24,878 nt of DNA from Stenotrophomonas sp. UBA2302 (GCA_002345545.1 DDVW01000039.1:1-24878); one strand, 5' to 3'; positions 15,371-23,349 are shown, numbered from the stretch's first letter. Program-made: numbers and translations. Notes: a model not told the origin generated them from the sequence alone.

Positions 15371-15397
15371 AAAGGAAAGGGCCGCAATGCGGCCCTT
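15371..15397 (-). terminator. Terminator between DUF3016 and dadX, best for dadX
   Basis: AAGGGCCGC (15377-15385) pairs with GCGGCCCTT (15389-15397) around an AAT loop. On the minus strand it is followed by TCCTTTTACC, a usable T-run for the dadA-dadX transcript. In the plus direction the tail is TCCTGTTCC, weaker but possibly functional for the DUF3016 gene. Confidence 0.75.
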
Positions 15398-15418
15398 CCT
15401 GTTCCTGCACGCCCGCGC

Positions 15419-16495
15419 TTATCCGGGCAGATACACGCGCGGGGTGCGCTTGAGGCTGCACGGCAGCCGGTAGGCACTGGTATTGCAACGCGGCGCCAGC
15501 TCGGAAATCGTCGGTGCGTTGCCCCACAGCTGCACGATGCTGCCGAGGCCAGCCTGCGGATGCGCGGTGAGGTCCACGGTGAGCATGTCCATCGACACCC
15601 GGCCGATCAACTGCCCGGGCACGCCGTCGATCAGCACCGGGGTGCCGTTCGGCGCGAACTGCGGATAGCCATCGGCATAGCCCATCGCCACCACGCCGAC
15701 GCGGGTCGGCCGTTCGGCGATGAAGCGTGCGCCATAGCCGAGCGGCTCGCCGGCGGCCAGTTCGCGCACCGCGATCACCCGCGACTGCAACGTCATCACC
15801 GGGCGCAGCTGCGCCGCGTGCGGGCTCGGCTGCGGATACAGCGGGTCGGCGCCGTACAGCATCAGACCGGGGCGTACCCAGTCGCTGCGTACCTGCGGCC
15901 AGCCCAGCAGCGCCGGTGAATTGCACAGGCTGGTTTCGCCGGCCAGGCCGTCGATGGCGCGATTGAACACTTCAAGCTGCTCGCGGGTGCGGTTGCTGTC
16001 CAGTTCATCGGCCCGCGCCAGATGGCTCATCAACACCAGCGGGCCGACATTCGGCAACGCCTCCAGACGCGCATGCGCGTCGCGGAATTCCTCCGGCGAC
16101 AGCCCAAGCCGGTGCATGCCGCTGTCCAGTTTCAACCAGATACGCAGCGTGGCATCGGTCCTGAACGCCTCCACCGCTTCGAGCTGCCACGGCGTTGCCA
16201 CCACCGTCCACAAATCGTGCTCGACGATCAGCGGCAGTTCGGCGGCGTCGAAGAAGCCCTCCATCAGCAGGATCGGCCCACGGATACCGGCCGCGCGCAG
16301 TTCCAGCGCCTCCTCGATGCAGGCCACGCCGAAGCCGTCGGCCTCGTCCTGCAGCGCGCGTGCGCAGGCCACCGCACCGTGGCCGTAGGCATCGGCCTTG
16401 ATGATCGCCAGCGCCTTGCCGCCACCCAGCTGTCTGGCCAGCCGGTAGTTGTGGCGCAGCGCCTGCAGGTCGATCAGTGCCTGTGCCGGGCGCAT
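15419..16495 (-). CDS. dadX: Alanine racemase, catabolic DadX type
   Basis: 358 residues. The PLP-binding lysine is Lys33 ([11 protein letters not shown]) and the catalytic tyrosine Tyr254 (PLGYGARF), opposite faces of the active site in a TIM barrel plus beta domain. Other family blocks are [21 protein letters not shown] and GRVSMDM. It interconverts L- and D-alanine. Its ATG overlaps the dadA stop as TGATG. The pairing with dadA is the reason for calling it DadX (alanine catabolism) rather than the biosynthetic Alr; sequence alone does not separate the two, and whether the genome has a second racemase cannot be seen here. Confidence 0.92.
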   Translation of the reverse strand: MRPAQALIDLQALRHNYRLARQLGGGKALAIIKADAYGHGAVACARALQDEADGFGVACIEEALELRAAGIRGPILLMEGFFDAAELPLIVEHDLWTVVATPWQLEAVEAFRTDATLRIWLKLDSGMHRLGLSPEEFRDAHARLEALPNVGPLVLMSHLARADELDSNRTREQLEVFNRAIDGLAGETSLCNSPALLGWPQVRSDWVRPGLMLYGADPLYPQPSPHAAQLRPVMTLQSRVIAVRELAAGEPLGYGARFIAERPTRVGVVAMGYADGYPQFAPNGTPVLIDGVPGQLIGRVSMDMLTVDLTAHPQAGLGSIVQLWGNAPTISELAPRCNTSAYRLPCSLKRTPRVYLPG

Positions 16496-17760
16496 CAGTG
16501 GCGCCCCTTGCGGTAGCGGAAGATGTCCAGACCTTCGCTGCTGATCTGCGGCTGCTTGCCGCTGATCAGATCGGCCAGGTAGCGGCCGGAGCCGGCGGCC
16601 ATGGTCCAGCCCAGGGTGCCGTGGCCGGTGTTGAGGAACAGGTTGCGATACGGGGTTGCGCCGATCACCGGGGTGCCGTCCGGGGTGGCCGGGCGCAGGC
16701 CGGTCCAGAACTCGGCACGCGACAGGTCGCCGCCTTGCGGATACAGATCGTTGACCACCTTCTCCAGCGTGGCACGCCGGCGCGGATCCAGCGACAGGTC
16801 GAAACCGGCGATTTCGGCCATGCCACCGACGCGGATGCGGTCCTGGAAACGGGTGACGGCGATCTTGTAGCTCTCGTCCAGGATGGTCGAGGTCGGCGCC
16901 ATCGCCGCGTCGGTGATCGGCAGCGTCAGCGAATAACCTTTCAGCGGATACACCGGCAGGTGCAGGCCCAGCGGCGCCAGCAGCGGCGTCGAGTAACTGC
17001 CCAGCGCCAGCACGTAATGGTCTGCGGTTTCCAGCTGGCCGTTGATGCGCACTCCGGTGATGCGGTCGCCATCACGCTGGATCGCATCGATGGTGTGCCC
17101 GTAGCGGAATTCGACACCGTTGGCGGCGGCCAGCGCGGCCAGCTTGCGGGTGAACAGCTCGCAGTCGCCGGTCTGGTCCTCGGGCAGGCGCAGCGCGCCG
17201 ACCAGCATGTCGGTCTTGCCGGCCAGCGCCGGTTCGACCCGGGCGATGCCCTGGCGGTCCAGCACTTCATACGGCACGCCGTATTCGCGCAGCACCTCGA
17301 TATCCTGCGCGGCGGCGTCGAGCTGCTGCTGGGTGCGGAACAGCTGGGTGGTGCCGAGCAGACGGCCTTCGTAATCGATGCCGGTTTCAGCGCGCAGCGC
17401 GTTGATGCAGTCGCGGCTGTAATCGGACATGCGCACCATGCGCGCCTTGTTCACCGCGTAACGGGCCGAGGTGCAGTTGCGCAGCATCTGCAGCATCCAG
17501 CGGTACTGGTTGAGATCGGCGGTCGGGCGGATCGCCAGCGGCGCATGTTCCTCGAACAGCCACTTGATCGCCTTGAACGGTATGCCCGGCGCGGCCCACG
17601 GCGAGGTGTAGCCGAACGACAGCTGGCCGGCATTGGCGAAACTGGTTTCCAGTGACGGGCCCGGCTGGCGGTCCACCACGGTGACATCAAAGCCGGCCTG
17701 CCGCAGATACCAGGCACTGGTCGTGCCGATCACACCGCTGCCAAGCACCAGAACACGCAT
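16495..17760 (-). CDS. dadA: D-amino acid dehydrogenase, small subunit DadA
   Basis: 421 residues. It opens with the FAD dinucleotide motif [25 protein letters not shown] and continues with the DadA-specific [24 protein letters not shown] block. The second FAD region is near the C-terminus ([31 protein letters not shown]). It oxidises D-alanine and other D-amino acids to keto acids, feeding electrons to the respiratory chain, and acts at the inner membrane. With DadX it lets the cell burn L-alanine by way of D-alanine, giving pyruvate. The start has AGGAG 6 bases before the ATG, separated by a (GA) run. It is the first gene of dadA-dadX and is divergent from an Lrp-type regulator. Confidence 0.95.
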   Translation of the reverse strand: MRVLVLGSGVIGTTSAWYLRQAGFDVTVVDRQPGPSLETSFANAGQLSFGYTSPWAAPGIPFKAIKWLFEEHAPLAIRPTADLNQYRWMLQMLRNCTSARYAVNKARMVRMSDYSRDCINALRAETGIDYEGRLLGTTQLFRTQQQLDAAAQDIEVLREYGVPYEVLDRQGIARVEPALAGKTDMLVGALRLPEDQTGDCELFTRKLAALAAANGVEFRYGHTIDAIQRDGDRITGVRINGQLETADHYVLALGSYSTPLLAPLGLHLPVYPLKGYSLTLPITDAAMAPTSTILDESYKIAVTRFQDRIRVGGMAEIAGFDLSLDPRRRATLEKVVNDLYPQGGDLSRAEFWTGLRPATPDGTPVIGATPYRNLFLNTGHGTLGWTMAAGSGRYLADLISGKQPQISSEGLDIFRYRKGRH

Positions 17761-17771
17761 CTCTCTCTCCT
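17761..17771 (-). promoter_or_regulatory. dadA ribosome-binding site with GA repeat spacer
   Basis: On the minus strand AGGAG (17771-17767) is followed by AGAGAG and then the ATG. The dinucleotide run continues from the Shine-Dalgarno into the spacer, so gain or loss of one unit would change the spacing by two bases. Confidence 0.7.
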
Positions 17772-17819
17772 GACCCGATCATTTCCTGCCATCTACGCGG
17801 CAGACCCTGTAATCCACGA

Positions 17820-17825
17820 AGTATA
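17820..17825 (-). promoter_or_regulatory. Candidate -10 of dadA-dadX
   Basis: On the minus strand TATACT lies 59 bases before the dadA ATG. The place of its -35 (17843-17848) is AAAAAC, a poor match, lying inside the Lrp-like site. This suggests activation by the regulator rather than a strong basal promoter. Confidence 0.4.
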
Positions 17826-17837
17826 TTCGGCACATGT

Positions 17838-17852
17838 CAGTTGTTTTTTCTG
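17838..17852. promoter_or_regulatory. Candidate Lrp-type binding site between dadA and lrp
   Basis: CAGTTGTTTTTTCTG has the CAG...CTG ends and A/T-rich centre of Lrp consensus sites. It overlaps the -35 positions of both the leftward dadA and the rightward lrp promoters. Confidence 0.45.
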
Positions 17853-17879
17853 TCTTATGAGTCACATGCGGGGTAATCT
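17851..17879 (+). promoter_or_regulatory. Candidate promoter of the Lrp-type regulator
   Basis: TGTCTT (17851-17856), a 17-base spacer and TAATCT (17874-17879), 29 bases before the ATG. The -35 is weak. Confidence 0.4.
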
Positions 17880-17908
17880 CTCGAAACAACCCCGCAAACC
17901 AGAGTCCC

Positions 17909-18388
17909 ATGCCTCCCCGCAGCCGCGAACTGGACAAGATCGACCGCAACATCCTGCGCATCCTGCAGCAGGAGGGGCGCATTTCCTTCACCGAACTGGG
18001 CGAGCGCGTCGGTCTGTCGACCACGCCGTGCACCGAGCGGGTGCGCCGGCTGGAGCGCGAAGGCGTGATCACCGGCTACTACGCGCGGCTGGAGCCGTCC
18101 CTGGTGAAGGCCGGCCTGCTGGTGTTCGTGGAAATCAGCCTGGCCTACAAATCCGGCGACATCTTCGAGGAGTTCCGCCGCGCCGCGTTGAAGCTGCCCA
18201 ACGTGCTGGAATGCCACCTCGTCTCCGGCGATTTCGACTATCTGCTCAAGGCCCGCATCAACGAGATGGCGTCCTACCGCAAGCTGCTCGGCAGCACCCT
18301 GCTGACGTTGCCGCATGTGCGTGAATCCAAGAGCTACATCGTGATGGAAGAGGTCAAGGAGACCTTGAGCCTGCCGATCGGCGAATAG
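17909..18388 (+). CDS. lrp: Lrp/AsnC-family regulator (probable regulator of dadAX)
   Basis: 159 residues. It has an N-terminal winged helix-turn-helix (about 8-58: LDKIDRNILRILQQEGRISFTELGERVGLSTTPCTERVRRLEREGVITGYYA) and a C-terminal RAM domain (about 70-155) with VSGDFDYLLKARINEM, the effector-sensing and octamerisation fold. It is close to E. coli Lrp in length and layout, longer than AsnC only at the C-terminus. In enterobacteria Lrp, and in Pseudomonas the relative DadR, control dadAX in response to alanine or leucine. The divergent placement with a shared A/T-rich spacer supports the same role here and autoregulation. Whether it is the global Lrp or a local DadR cannot be told from this window. 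A longer reading from upstream is in another frame. Confidence 0.92.
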   Translation: MPPRSRELDKIDRNILRILQQEGRISFTELGERVGLSTTPCTERVRRLEREGVITGYYARLEPSLVKAGLLVFVEISLAYKSGDIFEEFRRAALKLPNVLECHLVSGDFDYLLKARINEMASYRKLLGSTLLTLPHVRESKSYIVMEEVKETLSLPIGE

Positions 18389-18392
18389 ACGC

Positions 18393-18421
18393 GGCAGACG
18401 CCGGAAGTCCGGGCGCCTGCC
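18393..18421. terminator. Hairpin between convergent lrp and hypothetical gene
   Basis: GGCAG (18393-18397) pairs with CTGCC (18417-18421), with an inner GC-rich stem (CGCCGGA against TCCGGGCG with a bulge). There is no T-run on either side, so termination is only suggested by the convergent position. Confidence 0.35.
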
Positions 18422-18446
18422 TGCGCATACCAGCCACGCCGCGCGT

Positions 18447-18836
18447 TCAATCGACGATGCGCTGGCCATCTCCGCTGGGCACGGTGCGGTGGTAGCGCCC
18501 GGTGCGGGTATCCAGCACCCGGTCCGGGCCGGCCTGCTGCATGCCCTGCAGCGCCCGCCCCTTGCCGTCATACACCGGGCGGGCCTGCGCTTTTGGCACC
18601 GGCTTGGGCCTGGCAGCCGGCTCGCTGTGCAGTGCCGGTTGCCGCAGGCGCTCCTGCAGCCGCGCATTGGCCGCCGCCTGGCTGTTGTCATCGGCATGGG
18701 AGCGGGAAGGTGGCGGCAAGCGCACCGCGCGGGTCGCGGTAGGCGCGGCCGCTGGTTTGAGCTGCGCTTGGGCCGTGGTCGGTGACAACAGCACCAGCAA
18801 TGCGGGCAGCAGGGTGGCGGGCCACGTCCGTTTCAT
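18447..18836 (-). CDS. Small proline/alanine-rich exported protein, unknown function
   Basis: 129 residues from the ATG at 18836, chosen because [24 protein letters not shown] is a clear signal peptide; the longer upstream reading would bury it. The mature region is low-complexity, rich in Pro, Ala, Arg and Gln ([19 protein letters not shown]), with a short probable helix ([14 protein letters not shown]) and a more ordered end, [24 protein letters not shown]. It contains no cysteine. Similar proteins seem to occur in Xanthomonadaceae as hypotheticals. It is divergent from msrB (122 bases) and convergent with lrp. No function can be assigned. Confidence 0.7.
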   Translation of the reverse strand: MKRTWPATLLPALLVLLSPTTAQAQLKPAAAPTATRAVRLPPPSRSHADDNSQAAANARLQERLRQPALHSEPAARPKPVPKAQARPVYDGKGRALQGMQQAGPDRVLDTRTGRYHRTVPSGDGQRIVD

Positions 18837-18903
18837 GGTGGATTCCAGCGATGACACCGCCAGCATGCCTGCGCCCGGCCAACAGCGACATGAACACCGC
18901 CGG

Positions 18904-18932
18904 TTGGTCGCAGTTCGACGGCGGCCTACCAT
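18904..18932 (+). promoter_or_regulatory. Candidate msrB promoter
   Basis: TTGGTC (18904-18909), a 17-base spacer and TACCAT (18927-18932), followed by GGGCTTCCGTTC, lie 26 bases before the ATG. The -10 and following bases match the signature seen at yajQ and at 21429. Confidence 0.5.
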
Positions 18933-18958
18933 GGGCTTCCGTTCACCGGAGATCGCCC

Positions 18959-19426
<468 letters not shown>

Positions 19427-19505
19427 CCGGGAGGCGTCCTGACCGGGCCAGGGTCCAGCACTGCGGGCGCAGGCGCCGGGCAAGCCGCCGACCTCAAGGC
19501 AATTG

Positions 19506-19534
19506 CCGGCAGGTCCCCGATCCGGGGCTGCCGG
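19506..19534. terminator. Strong GC hairpin between msrB and motA
   Basis: CCGGCAG (19506-19512) pairs with CTGCCGG (19528-19534), and inside it CCCCG with CGGGG around an ATC loop, with a GT bulge. It begins 80 bases after the msrB stop and ends 22 bases before the motA sigma-28 promoter. There is no T-run, so it may be a structural end of the msrB message rather than a classical terminator. Confidence 0.4.
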
Positions 19535-19555
19535 TTGCGCAGCGTGCGCCGCCGC

Positions 19556-19582
19556 TACAGATTCCACGCGGGCGGCCGACAA
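19556..19582 (+). promoter_or_regulatory. Candidate sigma-28 (FliA) promoter of motAB
   Basis: TACAGATT (19556-19563), exactly 11 bases, then GCCGACAA (19575-19582). Against the enteric FliA consensus TAAAGTTT-N11-GCCGATAA this is 6 of 8 and 7 of 8 with exact spacing. The motA ATG follows 30 bases later. motAB is a classical late flagellar operon under FliA. Confidence 0.7.
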
Positions 19583-19611
19583 CGGGACATCCCCTTCCCG
19601 CGTCTGCTCCC

Positions 19612-20466
19612 ATGCTCATTCTCGTCGGCCTGCTGGTTGTCATCGTTGCCGTGCTCGGCGGTTATGTCGGGGCGCACGGGCGCCTGGGGGCGCTGTGGCA
19701 GCCCTATGAGCTGGTGATCATCGGCGGCGCGGCGCTGGGCGCGTTCCTGGTCGGCACGCCGCTCAAGCTGGTCAAACAGACCCTGGCCGCGGTCGTGGGC
19801 ACGTTCAAGGGCCCGCAGTACCGCCGCCAGGACTATCTGGACGTGCTGAGCCTGCTCTACGAGCTGCTCAACAAGGCGCGCAAGGAAGGCTTCATGGCGC
19901 TGGAAGAGCATGTGGAGAATCCGGCCGAAAGCCCGGTGTTCGCCAGCTACCCGAAGATCCAGGCCGATCACCACCTGATGGACTTCATCACCGACTGCCT
20001 GCGGCTGATGATCGGCTCCAACATCGAGCCGCACGAACTGGAAGCTTTGCTGGAACTGGAGCTGGAGAAGCACCACGAGGAAGTGCTGGCACCGGCGCAC
20101 GTGCTGAACAAGGTCGCCGACGGCCTGCCCGGTTTCGGCATCGTTGCCGCGGTGCTGGGCATCGTCATCACCATGGGTTCGATCGGCGGCGACATCCAGG
20201 AAGTCGGCGGCCACGTCGCCGGCGCGCTGGTGGGCACCTTCCTCGGCATCCTGCTCGGCTACGGTTTCGTCGGCCCGCTGGCGGCGGCGGTGGAGGCGCG
20301 CGCCGAGCAGGACGCGCGCATCTACGAATCGGTCAAGACCGCGCTGCTGTCCTGCCTGCGCGGCTACAACCCGAAGATCGCGCTGGAGTTCGCCCGCAAG
20401 ACGGTGCCCTCGGCGCTGCGTCCGGGTTTCAGCGAGTTCGAGCAGCACCTGAAGTCGGTCAAGTAA
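19612..20466 (+). CDS. motA: Flagellar motor stator protein MotA
   Basis: 284 residues with four membrane segments and a large cytoplasmic loop between the second and third. The residues important in E. coli MotA are all present at the same numbers: Arg90 and Glu98 in the rotor-contacting loop (LLNKARKEGFMALEEH), Pro173 (VADGLPGFG) and Pro222 (GFVGPLAAA). With MotB it forms the ion channel whose flow drives flagellar rotation. The start has no strong ribosome-binding site, but the FliA-type promoter 30 bases before it and the MLILVGLLVV beginning fix it. motB follows after 10 bases. Confidence 0.96.
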   Translation: MLILVGLLVVIVAVLGGYVGAHGRLGALWQPYELVIIGGAALGAFLVGTPLKLVKQTLAAVVGTFKGPQYRRQDYLDVLSLLYELLNKARKEGFMALEEHVENPAESPVFASYPKIQADHHLMDFITDCLRLMIGSNIEPHELEALLELELEKHHEEVLAPAHVLNKVADGLPGFGIVAAVLGIVITMGSIGGDIQEVGGHVAGALVGTFLGILLGYGFVGPLAAAVEARAEQDARIYESVKTALLSCLRGYNPKIALEFARKTVPSALRPGFSEFEQHLKSVK

Positions 20467-20476
20467 GGCGCCCGCG

Positions 20477-21424
20477 ATGAGCGAAAGCAAACCCACGGTG
20501 GTGATCCGCCGGGTCAGGAAGGTCAAGCGCGGCGGCCACCACGGCGGCGCGTGGAAAGTGGCCTACGCCGACTTCGTCACCGCGATGATGGCCTTCTTCC
20601 TGGTGCTGTGGCTGATGGCCGCCACCAGCAAGCCCGAGCGCGCGGCCATTTCCGAATACTTCCGCAATCCCAGCCCGCTGTCCGGCAGCAGCGCCACGCC
20701 GGCACCGGGCATGGCCGGTCCGGGTGGCGCCAGCACCTCGATGATCAAGCTCGGCGGCGCCACCGATGTATCGCGCGGCAACAGCAACGACCCCTTCCAG
20801 AACCAGAAGGAAGCCGTGCCGACCCCGGTGCAGGAACGCGAGCGCGAGAAACAGCGGCTGGAAGCGTTGAAGCAGGAGCTGCAGGAAGCCATCAGCCAGA
20901 GCCAGGCGCTGGAGCCGTTCAAGGACCAGCTGCTGCTGGACATCACTCCCGAAGGCCTGCGCATCCAGATCGTGGACCAGCAGAACCGGCCGATGTTCGA
21001 CCTCGGCAGCGCACGGTTGATGCCGTACACGCAGGCGATCCTGCAGGAGCTGTCGCACTTCATCAGCCAGGTGCCCAACCGCATCAGCCTGACCGGCCAC
21101 ACCGACACCACCGCCTATTCCACCCGGTTGGGCTACAGCAACTGGGAGCTGAGCGCCGACCGCGCCAATGCGGCGCGGCGCACGCTGCTGGAAGCGGGCA
21201 TGGACGAGGCCAAGGTCGCGCGCGTGGTCGGGCTGTCCTCCTCGGTGCTGTTCGACAAGGCCAACCCGCAGAACCCGATCAACCGCCGCATCAGCATCGT
21301 GGTGATGACCAGCGAGGCCGAGGCCGCGGCCCTGAACGAAACCGGCACCCTGCCGCTGCCGGCCCCGGCAGCCCCCGCCGCACCGGCCGCGAGTGGCGGC
21401 GACCCGGTCACGGTTGCCGACTGA
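20477..21424 (+). CDS. motB: Flagellar motor stator protein MotB
   Basis: 315 residues. A basic N-terminus (RRVRKVKRGGHHGG) precedes one membrane helix with the ion-carrying aspartate, Asp32 (AYADFVTAMMAFFLVLWLM), the same number as in E. coli. A plug/linker region and an acidic/Gln-rich segment (about 115-145) follow. The OmpA-like peptidoglycan-binding domain (LTGHTDTTAYSTRLGYSNWELSADRANAARRTLL to NRRISIVV) anchors the stator to the wall. A Pro/Ala-rich tail ends the protein. The ion (proton or sodium) is not decided by sequence, but close match to E. coli MotAB suggests protons. Confidence 0.96.
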   Translation: MSESKPTVVIRRVRKVKRGGHHGGAWKVAYADFVTAMMAFFLVLWLMAATSKPERAAISEYFRNPSPLSGSSATPAPGMAGPGGASTSMIKLGGATDVSRGNSNDPFQNQKEAVPTPVQEREREKQRLEALKQELQEAISQSQALEPFKDQLLLDITPEGLRIQIVDQQNRPMFDLGSARLMPYTQAILQELSHFISQVPNRISLTGHTDTTAYSTRLGYSNWELSADRANAARRTLLEAGMDEAKVARVVGLSSSVLFDKANPQNPINRRISIVVMTSEAEAAALNETGTLPLPAPAAPAAPAASGGDPVTVAD

Positions 21425-21428
21425 GGCC

Positions 21429-21434
21429 TACAAT
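21429..21434 (+). promoter_or_regulatory. Candidate -10 of the gene at 21465
   Basis: TACAAT, 30 bases before the ATG and just after the motB stop, followed by GGGCACCGTTTTCC. It suggests transcription independent of the FliA-driven motAB operon. Confidence 0.5.
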
Positions 21435-21464
21435 GGGCACCGTTTTCCTTCTATTCCAAAGCCC

Positions 21465-21962
21465 ATGTCCAAGCTTTCCAAAGCCAAGCGCGACCAGCGC
21501 AAGAAGCAGGCCCCGCGCCGTCCGTTCGCCCGCCTGAACGCCCAGCAGCCGGTGCAGAACCACGCCGTGCTGGTCAATGAAGAAGGCCAGGTGGTGGCCG
21601 CCATCGGCCTGCAGGGCAACGAGTGGCTGCTGGCCATCGGCGGCCAGACCATGGGCAACGCCGACAACCCGGTGCCGATGCTGGCCATGCTCAAGCACCT
21701 GGCCAACGTGCAGGAGAAGGAAGGCCGCAAGGTCACCCTGGAATACTCCGAAGCCCTGCAGCAGATGATCGACGACCTGGCCGCCGACGAGGGCAAGACC
21801 GCCGACGAGTATCTGGCCGCCCTGGTCGCCGAGTTCGAGGGCGACGACGCGGAAACCGCCGCCGAGGACGCGGACGCAACCGGCACTGACGACACCGCAA
21901 CCGCTGCGGAAACGGAAGTGCCGGCCGCCGACGCCAGCAGCGACGCCGCGCCCAAGGCCTGA
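21465..21962 (+). CDS. Conserved hypothetical protein with basic head and acidic tail
   Basis: 165 residues; I cannot name a family. The charge layout is striking: residues 1-20 are strongly basic (SKAKRDQRKKQAPRRP), the middle (about 30-120) looks like a small folded domain (VQNHAVLVNEEGQVVAAIGL, WLLAIGGQTMG, MLAMLKHLANVQEKEGRKVTLEYSEALQQMIDDLAADEGK), and the last 40 or so are Asp/Glu/Ala/Thr-rich. No signal peptide or membrane segment is present. It has its own candidate -10. The DUF4031 gene starts 14 bases after its stop, so the two are probably one transcript. RNA- or nucleoid-related roles are possible from the charge pattern but this is speculation. Confidence 0.75.
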   Translation: MSKLSKAKRDQRKKQAPRRPFARLNAQQPVQNHAVLVNEEGQVVAAIGLQGNEWLLAIGGQTMGNADNPVPMLAMLKHLANVQEKEGRKVTLEYSEALQQMIDDLAADEGKTADEYLAALVAEFEGDDAETAAEDADATGTDDTATAAETEVPAADASSDAAPKA

Positions 21963-21976
21963 GCCTCGGCACGCTC

Positions 21977-22252
21977 GTGACGGTCTATATCGACGATGCG
22001 GTCCACCCGTGGCGCGGCGAGCGCTGGGCGCATCTGATGGCCGACACCCTGCCCGAGCTGCATGCGCTGGCACAGCAGCTCGGGATTCCGCGACGGGCGT
22101 TCCAGAACCGTCCCAGCGGCGCGCATTACGACGTGCCGGCCTCCCTGCATGCCCGGGCCGTCGCGTTGGGCGCGAAGGCGATTTCCCGGCATACCGACCG
22201 CGCCCTGCTGCGCCAGGTCATCGCCAACGCGCGGACGCAGTACCAGCCCTGA
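21977..22252 (+). CDS. DUF4031 family protein
   Basis: 91 residues starting at a GTG (MTVYIDDAVHPWRGERWAHLMAD). The opening VYIDD...W.G..W.H, the central HALAQQLGIPRRAFQ and the HYDVPASLHARAVALGAKAISRHTDRALLRQ ending match the small DUF4031 family. The function is unknown. It is cytoplasmic with no signal peptide. The next gene is convergent and separated by an inverted REP pair. Confidence 0.82.
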   Translation: MTVYIDDAVHPWRGERWAHLMADTLPELHALAQQLGIPRRAFQNRPSGAHYDVPASLHARAVALGAKAISRHTDRALLRQVIANARTQYQP

Positions 22253-22264
22253 GTGGCCGGCGGA

Positions 22265-22365
22265 TTGCAGAAGCGGCTGATGCCGCGAACACCGTGTTCC
22301 ACCGGATCTCCGACCTGCGAACTGCTTCCCTGATGTCGGCGTCGCGGCTGATGCCGCTCCTGCAA
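22265..22365. repeat. Inverted REP pair (BIME-like) between convergent genes
   Basis: Two copies of a REP-like unit lie in opposite orientation: 22265-22289 (TTGCAGAAGCGGC, TGAT, GCCGCGA) and the reverse of 22342-22365 (TTGCAGGAGCGGC, ATCA, GCCGCGA). Each contains GCGGC-TGAT-GCCGC, a small hairpin by itself, and together they can form a long stem (13 bases with one mismatch, a 4-base internal loop, then 7). The layout, extragenic and between convergent stops, is typical of REP/BIME elements of Pseudomonas and Stenotrophomonas, though it lacks the GTAG head of the described Stenotrophomonas SMAG units. Confidence 0.75.
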
Positions 22366-22372
22366 ACCCTGC

Positions 22373-22915
22373 TTAGAACGGGTCGCTGCCCGGCCGTACT
22401 TCCACCCCCAGCAGCGAGCACAGCGCCAGCATCGCCTCGTCATCACGGCTGAGCGCGATCCAGCCGGCGTAGGCATCGCCGTCGGTGCTCCAGTTCCACA
22501 GCGAATAGCCGTGCTCGCGCAGCTTGTCGTAGGCGATGCCCATCAGCGCCGGCACATCCAGCCCGTCGGTGAACTCCTCATCATCCAGATCGCCGCCCCA
22601 GTCGATGCGCAGGTTCCAGCGCGTGGCCAGCTCCTCCATCGCCGCGACGAAGGAGTCGGTGTCCTTCCAGTCCACGTAGAAGCCGGAGCGCCAGTCGATG
22701 GCGTCCTTCAGGTCCCACAGCCACTGCTCGTCGCTGCAGTCCTCTTCGGCACCGCCGCGGGCTTCGCGCCAGGCATCGAACTGCTGCAGCGCCGCGTCCT
22801 CGTCGCCGGGATTGATCAGCCACAGCAGGTTCCAGATCCGCGCCGGATGGTCGTCTTCGCCGAAATCCGGGTGCAGCTCATCGGAATCTTCGTAATCGGC
22901 GCTGTTGTCAGGCAT
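22373..22915 (-). CDS. DUF6630-like acidic protein
   Basis: 180 residues, strongly acidic (MPDNSADYEDSDELHPDFGEDDHP) and tryptophan-rich, with no signal peptide. The blocks WLWDLKDAIDWRSGFYVDWKDTDSF, ATRWNLRIDWGGD, YDKLREHGYSLWNW and DAYAGWIALSRDDEAM, and the ending LGVEVRPGSDPF, correspond to what I recall of the DUF6630 family; the family name is less certain than the gene itself. The function is unknown. It is divergent from the DUF3297 gene, with 130 bases between. A CAGAAT about 35 bases before the start, on its strand, may be a -10. Confidence 0.78.
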   Translation of the reverse strand: MPDNSADYEDSDELHPDFGEDDHPARIWNLLWLINPGDEDAALQQFDAWREARGGAEEDCSDEQWLWDLKDAIDWRSGFYVDWKDTDSFVAAMEELATRWNLRIDWGGDLDDEEFTDGLDVPALMGIAYDKLREHGYSLWNWSTDGDAYAGWIALSRDDEAMLALCSLLGVEVRPGSDPF

Positions 22916-23045
22916 GGGTCGGTTTCCACTACAGGTCTGGCGCGCATTCTGCCGCCCGCGGCGTGGCAGCGAAAGCCTGGCGCCGTCACAGCGGTTATCC
23001 TTGCGCCCCGAAGAGGGCCACGGTGGCCTTCAGTGAAATACCGAT

Positions 23046-23288
23046 ATGAGCGATACCCCTCCCGATCATCTGGCGGTCAACCCGCACAGTCCGTTCCACA
23101 ATGCCGAAGCACTGCAGCGCGGTGTCGGCGTGCGTTTCAACGGCATCGAGCGCGATGACGTGGAGGAATACTCGGTCAGCGAAGGCTGGATCCGCGTGCA
23201 GGCCGGCAAGGCCCGCGACCGTCGTGGCAATCCGATGACGCTGAAGATCAACGGCACGGTGGAACCGTATTTCCTCGAAAGCAAGTGA
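23046..23288 (+). CDS. DUF3297 family protein
   Basis: 80 residues. MSDTPPDHLAVNPHSPFHNAEALQRGVGVRFNGIERDDVEEYSVSEGWIRVQAGKARDRRGNPMTLKINGTVEPYF matches DUF3297 over its whole length, including the invariant-looking GVRFNG and SEGWIRV motifs. It is a small cytoplasmic protein of unknown function, common in proteobacteria. TTATCC (22996-23001) could be its -10. A GGCCAC-G-GTGGCC symmetry lies in the leader. No strong ribosome-binding site is visible. Confidence 0.85.
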   Translation: MSDTPPDHLAVNPHSPFHNAEALQRGVGVRFNGIERDDVEEYSVSEGWIRVQAGKARDRRGNPMTLKINGTVEPYFLESK

Positions 23289-23295
23289 CGGATGG

Positions 23296-23349
23296 GGGCA
23301 ACGGGAAACACGTGGAAGCAGCGACTGTTTCTGCGGTTGCCCGTTGCCC
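23296..23349. repeat. Nested inverted repeat between DUF3297 and antiporter genes
   Basis: GGGCAACGGG (23296-23305) is the complement of CCCGTTGCCC (23340-23349), and inside it GAAACA (23305-23310) of TGTTTC (23326-23331). The right arm is part of a tandem of the 7-base unit GTTGCCC (from 23336). It lies between convergent genes and may act as a transcript end for one or both, but no T-run follows. Confidence 0.4.

Noticed and set aside
22253..22372. Small gene or attachment site between DUF4031 and DUF6630 genes
   Set aside because: The sequence is explained by two inverted REP-like units. There is no integrase, tRNA or direct-repeat boundary nearby.
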